Of a DNA stretch of 64,000 nt, positions 57,868 through 64,000 are shown in pieces. Each line of letters begins with the position of its first letter. Positions within the stretch are counted from its first letter, which is position 1. The notes beneath the pieces were generated by a model. The model was given only the letters and a program-made list of their open reading frames with translations. It did not search any database and was not told where the DNA came from. The DNA lies in contig JAVMKO010000002.1 in assembly GCA_032164245.1 (NCBI GenBank), positions 59,925,840 to 59,989,839 of the forward strand, in the 5' to 3' direction. The translations under genes were made by a program, and so were the position numbers. The stretch is from Sternotherus odoratus (taxonomy: Eukaryota > Chordata > Testudines > Kinosternidae).

Positions 57868-58450
57868 GTTTAATTTTTCTGGGTCTACACATAAGCAAAG
57901 TTTTGTTGTTGTTTTCCTGTACTAAGACCAATGACTGTACCCATGCTGTTATTCTACTACTTGCTCTCTCATCTGCAAAACAATGAATCTATCCAGCTCC
58001 TCTTTTAGCTCTGCCTTGGCTTGAGGGGAACTTTGCTACATGCATGAGTCCTGGTGTGGTTGTGCACTTTTAGCTCTATTCTGTATTCTCTTGAGAGCTT
58101 TCTTATCCCCTAGACTATGTCCTTAAACTCCTCCTCAGATTATTTTTGATCCTCTGCCCCTCCAAAGGGTGTAGCCCTCTTGAGGACACCAAAGGCTTTT
58201 TAACACAATAACAAGACTCTCTTTTCCCTAGAACTGTTATGGCATTTTCTTTTCTGATTTGTTATTTACCTGTTCACTTAGGTCATGTGTGCCTTTAGTG
58301 GAGATAAACTCACTAATGTAAGCCATAACTAGCTCTTGTGGCTTTTTCTTTTAGGGCTAATACCAGTTTTTGGCAATACATTGGTTTGTGCACCAGTGTC
58401 CAACTTAAAATGAAATGTCCCATTTGAATTCAGCTTCACAGTTCAATCAT

Positions 58451-59189
58451 CTTCTGATGGAATGGTGTGCTTTTCTCCTTTGAAAATGTTTCTCCATTGC
58501 TCCCATGAAAAATGTCTCTGCGTTAGAGGGACAGTCCCTAACATCACAGGCAGAGCTAATTTCCTTCATTATCTCCATCCCTTCAGATCTGCCAGATGCC
58601 TAAGGAAAATAGTGAGGGAACATTCCAGGCACTTCTTAGCACACAAGAGCTGCTTTTATGCTATGGGAAATAATCCATATGCCTCCTTAACTGTGCAGCA
58701 GCAGACAAGCAATGCATAATCGGACCCTAAGAAACTAGGTGTGTTTAAAAAAATCATTGCAATAATGTATTGCGGTATGAAATTTCTTATTGATACACTT
58801 AAAGGACATTGACTATTAATATTAATGTGCTCAGCTACAAATGTCATTCGAGAGGGACCATAGAATTTAATCTTTAATGACATGAAATATATAAGTCAGA
58901 TGTGGTCAAAACCACATACTGTAGTAAAGAAATTTAGGCTTAATTGCATCATCTTCTTTTTATGTGGGTCTGGCCATTTACTAGTATAAAAAATGGAGGA
59001 TAAGTGTTTCACCAGGCTAAAAGGCAACAATTCTTTGTAAAAAGACATTATTGTAAAATAAATAATTGCATTATTATTTTGCAAGGGAAATATGGTGAAG
59101 ATGTCCATGTCTGCTTTGAAAGATTCATGTATGGATGCTTGTGATATAAAATGAAGTACTATTGAAATGCTTTACAATAGTAAGCAGGA
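58451..59189. other. Spacer, no gene recognised
   Basis: May contain upstream gypsy (gag) sequence too decayed to see. Frames of 70-85 codons on both strands have no domain features. Confidence 0.4.
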
Positions 59190-59444
59190 ACAGGTTTATT
59201 GTTCGAGTGGTTGCAGACCTATATTCCACTCAGGTGTGTGCATGCGCAGCGTGCTGAAACCAGAACGTTTTCCACAGTGGTACCAACATGTGCTGCTCCT
59301 CCACATGGCCTTTCCTGAGGCCACCTAATGGTAGTACTACCCCAACCCCATTATGTTCCTTCTTAGTGCTCGTAGCTTCATGTGCCTACCATCCCGCAGG
59401 CATATGAGGCCACAAAAGACTTGTTTTGCCTATCTGTCACTTGC

Positions 59445-59465
59445 GGGGGGGGGGGGGGGGGGGGG
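59445..59465 (+). repeat. Poly-G tract, 21 bases
   Basis: Uninterrupted G21 immediately 5' of the SINE body; assembly and length may be unreliable here. Confidence 0.95.
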
Positions 59466-59630
59466 AAGCCCAGTGGTTTGAGCATTGGCCTGCTAAACCC
59501 AGGGTTGTGTGTTCATTTAGGGATCTGGGCAAAAAATCTGTCAGTACTAGGGACAGTACGTTGTCCTGCTAGTGTAGGCAGGGGACTCAACACATTGACC
59601 TTTCAAGGTCTTTCCAATTCTATGAGATAG
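59466..59630 (+). mobile_element. tRNA-derived SINE (tortoise Pol III type)
   Basis: The tRNA-like head CAGTGGTTTGAGCATTGG (A box), CCTGCTAAACCCAGGG and GGGTTGTGTGTTCATTTAG (decayed B box) is followed by an unrelated body (GGATCTGGGCAAAAAATC) and a CR1-like tail (GACCTTTCAAGGTC, TTCCAATTCTATGAGATAG). This structure, tRNA head plus CR1-type 3' end, is that of the tortoise Pol III/Cry SINEs of hidden-necked turtles. It would be mobilised by a CR1-type RT. It interrupts the DIRS-like sequence. Confidence 0.85.
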
Positions 59631-60690
59631 GTATGTCTCCATATATATATTTGTCATTAGTGCAGGAGTCCACTGGACTGCTGGTAACATCTGCTGCTCC
59701 CAGGCCCTCCACTTCAGCACCAGAGGAGAGATTGCATTTCAACCAATGATGATACCAACTCAGAAACAAACCAACGACTCTTCACTGACACTCTCTACTA
59801 TACAGTTGAACTCTACATCATTACCAGGCTGTCCTTTAACTCTAGCACTTGACATGCCCTCAATTTCAGTGCCTGTGGCTCCAGTACTGGGACCATTCTT
59901 AGACTGGGGCTGATCTCAGTTTATTCTTCGGAACCAGCTGTGAAATCTTTTTCAGCATTGGACCTATATGTGAGACCTTCTACGTCCTCAGAATCATTTA
60001 CAGTATGATGCACTGTACTGTCATTGGCACCAACATTGCCTTCGTCCCATGGTCCTTTGGATAAATTAGAGCATCCAGTAGCCCTACCAGATTGGGCACC
60101 TCCTTTTCCTATTGGCTATTTTGAGGGACCTTCCAGGCCTGGATCGGAATCTTTCAGTTCTTCACCTTCCCCCTGGGTGCACCAGGAAAGTGTTCAGACC
60201 ACCTTTTGAGGAAGACCGTCAATACCAGTGTTCCAGTAGAGACAGATCAGCATGACCTGATGCTTACTGGTCACATATGCCCTATATCCTCCTTCACTGG
60301 ACTCTGTGGCAATACGATTTCTAGAAAAGGAAGTGTATATCTCAAAGAAGAATATCCTCTAGATCTGGTTCCAATGAGTAGGCTCGTCCCCAGATATCCA
60401 GGAAAACCTACCTTTTGATTGTTCCTGTGAGGACAGCAATTCAGTCATCTACAATCCACCTGCTGCTTCCCCCATTTGGGAACAGACTATCCCACTTTTT
60501 AGGTTCTTGGGAGGCCTTAACTATGGACAAGTGGGTCCTCAGTACTGTGAGACCGCAAAAATTAATCCAATTCCTCTCCATCCCTCCTTCTTACCTTCCT
60601 ACCCTATCCTACCCTTTTCATGGACCCATCTCATGAGTGGCTACTGGACGCTGTGGTTCTGGGTCTAACGTGGGTCATCAAGCAGATACA

Positions 60691-63600
60691 GAGTTATGGT
60701 CTGCAAACCATGGACGGGGTGTCAGCCTTGGGCTAATCTCTGCTCTTAGTTTCTTAAGAAGTCCTAGTCTCCATGCAAGTGCCGGTGAAGGATTTATTAG
60801 TTTCAAACAAACAAAAAAAAAAACATTCAGGAGTTTTGATCCAAAACCAGAAAAATTTTTGAATAAATTTCAGTTTCAACTCTGATTTGTGCAAACCTGT
60901 AATCCAAAGCAAACCTCAGGCATTGTCGACTTACGTTTACTGGAGTAAACAAATTATAAAAATGGTTCATCAAGCCTTATTTGTAGTGAAACTTAAAGAT
61001 TTTGTGAAGACTTAATAATGTTACCTTGAAAATTTGCAAGGTTATTTTAAAAATAATAACAAATAATTCAGACAGCATGTTTCCCTACTCTTTTATCCCT
61101 GATGCCCATATCTCATGCAGCATCTTTAGAAGAAGCTAGCTATTGAGATCCTATAACTGCAGCTACTTCTCTTATTTTTAGAGATGTCACACAATTCAAA
61201 AGCTGATATAGTAAATACTATGTTACAGTGTGTGCACTCTCACTCACACACATATACCCCTGGGGAAAAAATGATACTATCTTCATTGTTCACACCGTGC
61301 TTTTTTTTTTTTTTAACACATTTGCTTAGGGTCTAAGGTTTTTAGCTGCTTACGTAAATGAATGTGGAAAAAGTAGGAGAAATAATATGAAAGGAGTCAG
61401 ATCTCCTATTTATCTTTTTATCCACAACACAAAGAAAAGAAACATGTTACTAATTATACCTTGACCGAGCTATATTGCTGCTGGACTAGTACTTTTTGTA
61501 TGTCTCTCAGCAGTTGTCCTTGAAAATTCAACACCGCCTTCATTTGCCTTTCTCTTTAAACAAAAGTTGGACAATTGTAATCATGGAGAAAAATAGGATG
61601 CCTTATCTTACAATTAGCTCCAACAAAATTTCCCTCTTCCAAAAGAAAATGGGTAAAACCTATCTTTATTGGGAGGAAAAATACAAAAAAGTGGCAGGCA
61701 GATTTTGGTTGCCTGCCAATGACAGATAAAGCACTCTTTTCTAAAGAACCATTTTGTACAGCTTTTAAATCTTACAAAGAATCTTCCTGGTGCCTGTGGT
61801 GAAAATTATGTGAATGTTCATTATTTGATAAATTCAAATGGTATTTCATCATTTTAGCGGGACGAGTAGGTTATTGCTCAGTTACTAATGACCTAGAGTA
61901 TAAAAACTAATAATTGTCAGAGCTTTCATCCCTCAGATTAATTTAACTGAATTATTTTTAGAAGGATAGCACAATTTGGCTTTTTTTTTAAAAAAAGCAG
62001 GTGTTTATAGAGACAAAACAGACCAGATTGAGGGTGGTGTGGGGAATCCCAATGTGGGGGAAACATAAATACCAAAATGAATACAGCCCTGATTGTAGTA
62101 TTTCCCAAAGGCAGAGTTATTTTATAAAATAATTGAGAGCCTAACATACAGAATTTTCAGGTTTAAATGATTATATTTGCAGAATTTGTTCCCTGGGTGA
62201 TGATGCCATTTTTTCAGTCACACATCAGGGACTCATACAAAGAAATGCCAGATTAAATTAGCTGACACTAAGCAATGCTTTTCTTAATCATCACTAAAAT
62301 GATTTCTTACTGTTCATCTCTTAGAGTTAACATGATCCAAATCCCCCTTTTCCAAGAATTTGAATAGGAACTTAAAGCTCTCTGTCGCTTAAAGGAAAGT
62401 CTAGGGACCCATTCATCTTGTTTGCTGTGTGAAAATCCTATTGACTTCAACAAGAGCTGTACATGTGCAACTGATGAGATGATGGTGCCCCAAGGAAAGT
62501 TATTAAATAACACACCACAATGGCCAGAAACACTGATCTAATCTCCTAAAAGATTCTAGTTAGACATGTTTAATAAGTGAGGCTACGCTGCTCCCTGACA
62601 TTATTGATATGACCACTCTAACAATCAGGTATTCTGAAATTGTCCGATAGACCCTAGCAGTTTAGATTCTTAAGCAAATGTCATCTGAAGTGTGAGGGTT
62701 TGCAAAAATGTTACTTTTCCCCAAGAAGATAGTGCTCAATGTCCATTGCCATTCCTACCAATGTACCCTATGTTCAGAAACAACTCCCTTCTCAACATCA
62801 GCACCAATCCCCTTTTCCTTCCCCAACTTTTCTTCCTGTTATATTCCTATGATATTATGTTGTTCCTGAAACATGGTACCCCACACCTGTCTAGAGCTCC
62901 CGTAAAGACAGTAGGACTCCACACTGGCACAGAGAGTCATCTGAGCAGTTTGCAGAATCAAGACTGACTGACTGATCTGGAGTAATTCTACTGAAGTCTG
63001 GAATTACTCTTTTTACACTCTTGTACCTGACAGCAGACCTTGGATCTTGTATTCAAATTAAACAGTCCATCACAGTGTGTATCAAGTAGGTTTTTCTAAA
63101 AAAATAGTTTCACTCTCTGTTGTGATATATCTGTTTGATTCTCCCTAAGCAGAAAGTGGTTTTGCAATGAATGTATATTATGGTTCTTCTAGATGCACTT
63201 TTCTGCACCTTATGATCCTTAAAATATCAGAACAAAAACCAGAGAGTTTGCATGTGATGTATTCTGATCTCTCTCGCTACACATATACTACTGTGAATAC
63301 TTTACAGGGCATTACTCTTTCCTTCACGAGGAGTTGCATTTTAAAATTCCAAATAAATCAAGGATTTTCATAGTTTGCAGAGGCTATTCTGTGGGTGGAT
63401 TCAGCAGTTTTAAACACCAAGGTTTTCTTTCGAATAATGCAAATGAACAAGGTAGCTGAAAGCAATGAGAAGTATTGTTGGCCCATATCATTTATTTTGA
63501 ATGTCTTAATTGCATTTCTTAATGAATATTTAGGATCTAATATAAGAGGATTAATGAGGTGGTATTGAATTGATTAAATGGCAAACACTGAGTGCTGCAT

Positions 63601-63699
63601 TCAGCATGATTGTAATCTGTCAGCAGTATTTTTGGTGGTTAACTTTTTTCCATAGAATACCTCTACTACTCTCTCTTTTTTTTTTAACTGACCCTTTTT
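60691..63699. other. 3 kb spacer, no gene recognised
   Basis: AT-rich; T14 at 61301-61314. Frames up to 91 codons without domain features. Nothing recognised on either strand. Confidence 0.45.
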
Positions 63700-64000
63700 A
63701 TGTACTACTAGCAAAAATACCCGGTGTTGCTCAGGGTATTTGTAATTGGAAACTGGGATGTAAAAAGACTACAATGTTTTTTATTAATACAAATTTTGTT
63801 CAGAAGTCTCATTTTGTCTAAGTAATTTCAGGTAATTACGTGGCATAACGTTGCTCGGGTCTGTGGGGGGGGGAGAGATCTGAGCGAGTGGGGGGCCATT
63901 GGAGGGGGGAGGGGTGAGAGCTGAGAGAGTGAGGGGGGCGTTGGCGGGGGAGAGAGCTGAGTGAGTGGGGGGGCCATTGGGAGGGGGGAGAGAGCTGAGC
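63700..64000. repeat. G-rich repeat element, cut by the window end
   Basis: Begins ACTACTAGCAAAAATACCCG with a GTGTTGCTCAGGGTATTTG block repeated as ACGTTGCTCGGGT at 63849. It then enters an array of GAGAGAGCTGAG + GAGTGGGGGG + CCATTGG units from about 63864. The array shares unit words with 33331-33722, whose right edge (GGCTTTTACACTAGTAG) is a loose complement of this left edge. Same family, noncoding; superfamily unknown. Confidence 0.7.

Larger units (their letters stand above)
54885..58450 (-). mobile_element. Ty3/gypsy-like retrotransposon pol, degenerate, interrupted
   Basis: Minus-strand remnants occur in the canonical order: protease (FKLDTGAQTNVLP, DTGA at 58389-58400), RT (WVQSLVLVQ near 57910-57945, YLDC at 57619-57630 in place of YLDD), RNase H (THASKQGIGSVLL, then LTKTECQYTQIDKEALAL at 56087-56134), integrase (NYRTASGKYGLSPDGILFNKKLKTRI at 54960-55037). 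The RT-RNase H-IN order separates it from Ty1/copia. Many stops and frameshifts; no intact frame over 98 codons. LTRs and gag were not identified. A ~1-kb foreign segment separates RT from RNase H. Confidence 0.85.
59190..60690 (+). mobile_element. DIRS-like retrotransposon, 5' portion
   Basis: 59190-59410 has TTGTTCGAGTGGTTGC, CTCAGGTGTGTGCATGCGCAG and ATGTTCCTTCTTAGTGC, which I recognise as the terminal/leader region of a turtle DIRS family. 59640-60410 is a Ser/Pro-rich gag-like stretch broken by stops. 60478-60590 reads FGNRLSHFLGSWEALTMDKW then SIPP, the N-terminal RT segment (GGRL..W..TSDxWVL..PP). The rest of RT, RNase H and the tyrosine recombinase are absent. A SINE interrupts it after 59440. 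Family assignment rests on motifs and recall. Confidence 0.55.

Overview
The window is vertebrate nuclear DNA, almost certainly from a turtle and probably a cryptodire. The evidence is the repeat content: CR1 LINE 3' ends with the ATTCTATG-type tail, a tRNA-derived SINE of the tortoise Pol III type (A box near 59475), Penelope-like 3' ends, DIRS-like and Ty3/gypsy pol remnants, many hAT/MITE elements, and AT-rich spacer with no operons. A crocodilian is the main alternative. I recognise no host exon, tRNA, rRNA or CRISPR. The longest open frames lie in repeats or microsatellites, so this is a gene desert or the inside of a very long intron.

Layout. 1-9.1 kb: AT-rich spacer, a TG/TA microsatellite, a local 86-bp duplication, a MITE, a 1-kb pyrimidine-rich repeat and a CR1 3' end. 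9.1-16 kb: an antisense Penelope-like element with GIY-YIG remnant, two nested MITE insertions, and a long retroelement-like repeat with a self-complementary AGAACTATA array. 16-26 kb: mostly unannotated sequence, a second copy of the pyrimidine-rich repeat, a Penelope-like end and a CR1 end. 25.8-32 kb: two hAT elements with 8-bp target duplications, a solo LTR, and CR1 tails on both strands. 33-38 kb: a G-rich minisatellite, then a 2.6-kb antisense CR1 whose reverse transcriptase is split by a hAT element close to its FADD motif. 40-46 kb: CR1 tail, an hAT-type MITE, a pogo/Tigger-like MITE, and a 928-bp hAT element with a G-rich interior. 46-52 kb: DIRS-like fragments, another hAT, an L1-like reverse transcriptase remnant, and an unusual inverted cluster of LTR-like blocks with 24-bp and 60-bp minisatellites. 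54.9-58.5 kb: a decayed antisense Ty3/gypsy pol (protease, RT, RNase H, integrase in order), broken by an LTR-like insert that itself carries a small Penelope-like copy with an inverted 5' part. 59.2-60.7 kb: a sense DIRS-like 5' portion holding a tRNA SINE. 63.7-64 kb: another copy related to the 33-kb G-rich repeat, cut by the window end.

No pathway can be assigned. What the window records is a history of insertions: old CR1 and gypsy copies, later hAT/MITE and SINE insertions into them, and two rearranged loci (49.5-51.4 kb and 56.85-57.05 kb) whose inverted arms are still nearly identical. Family names come from remembered family features and motifs, not from a database search.
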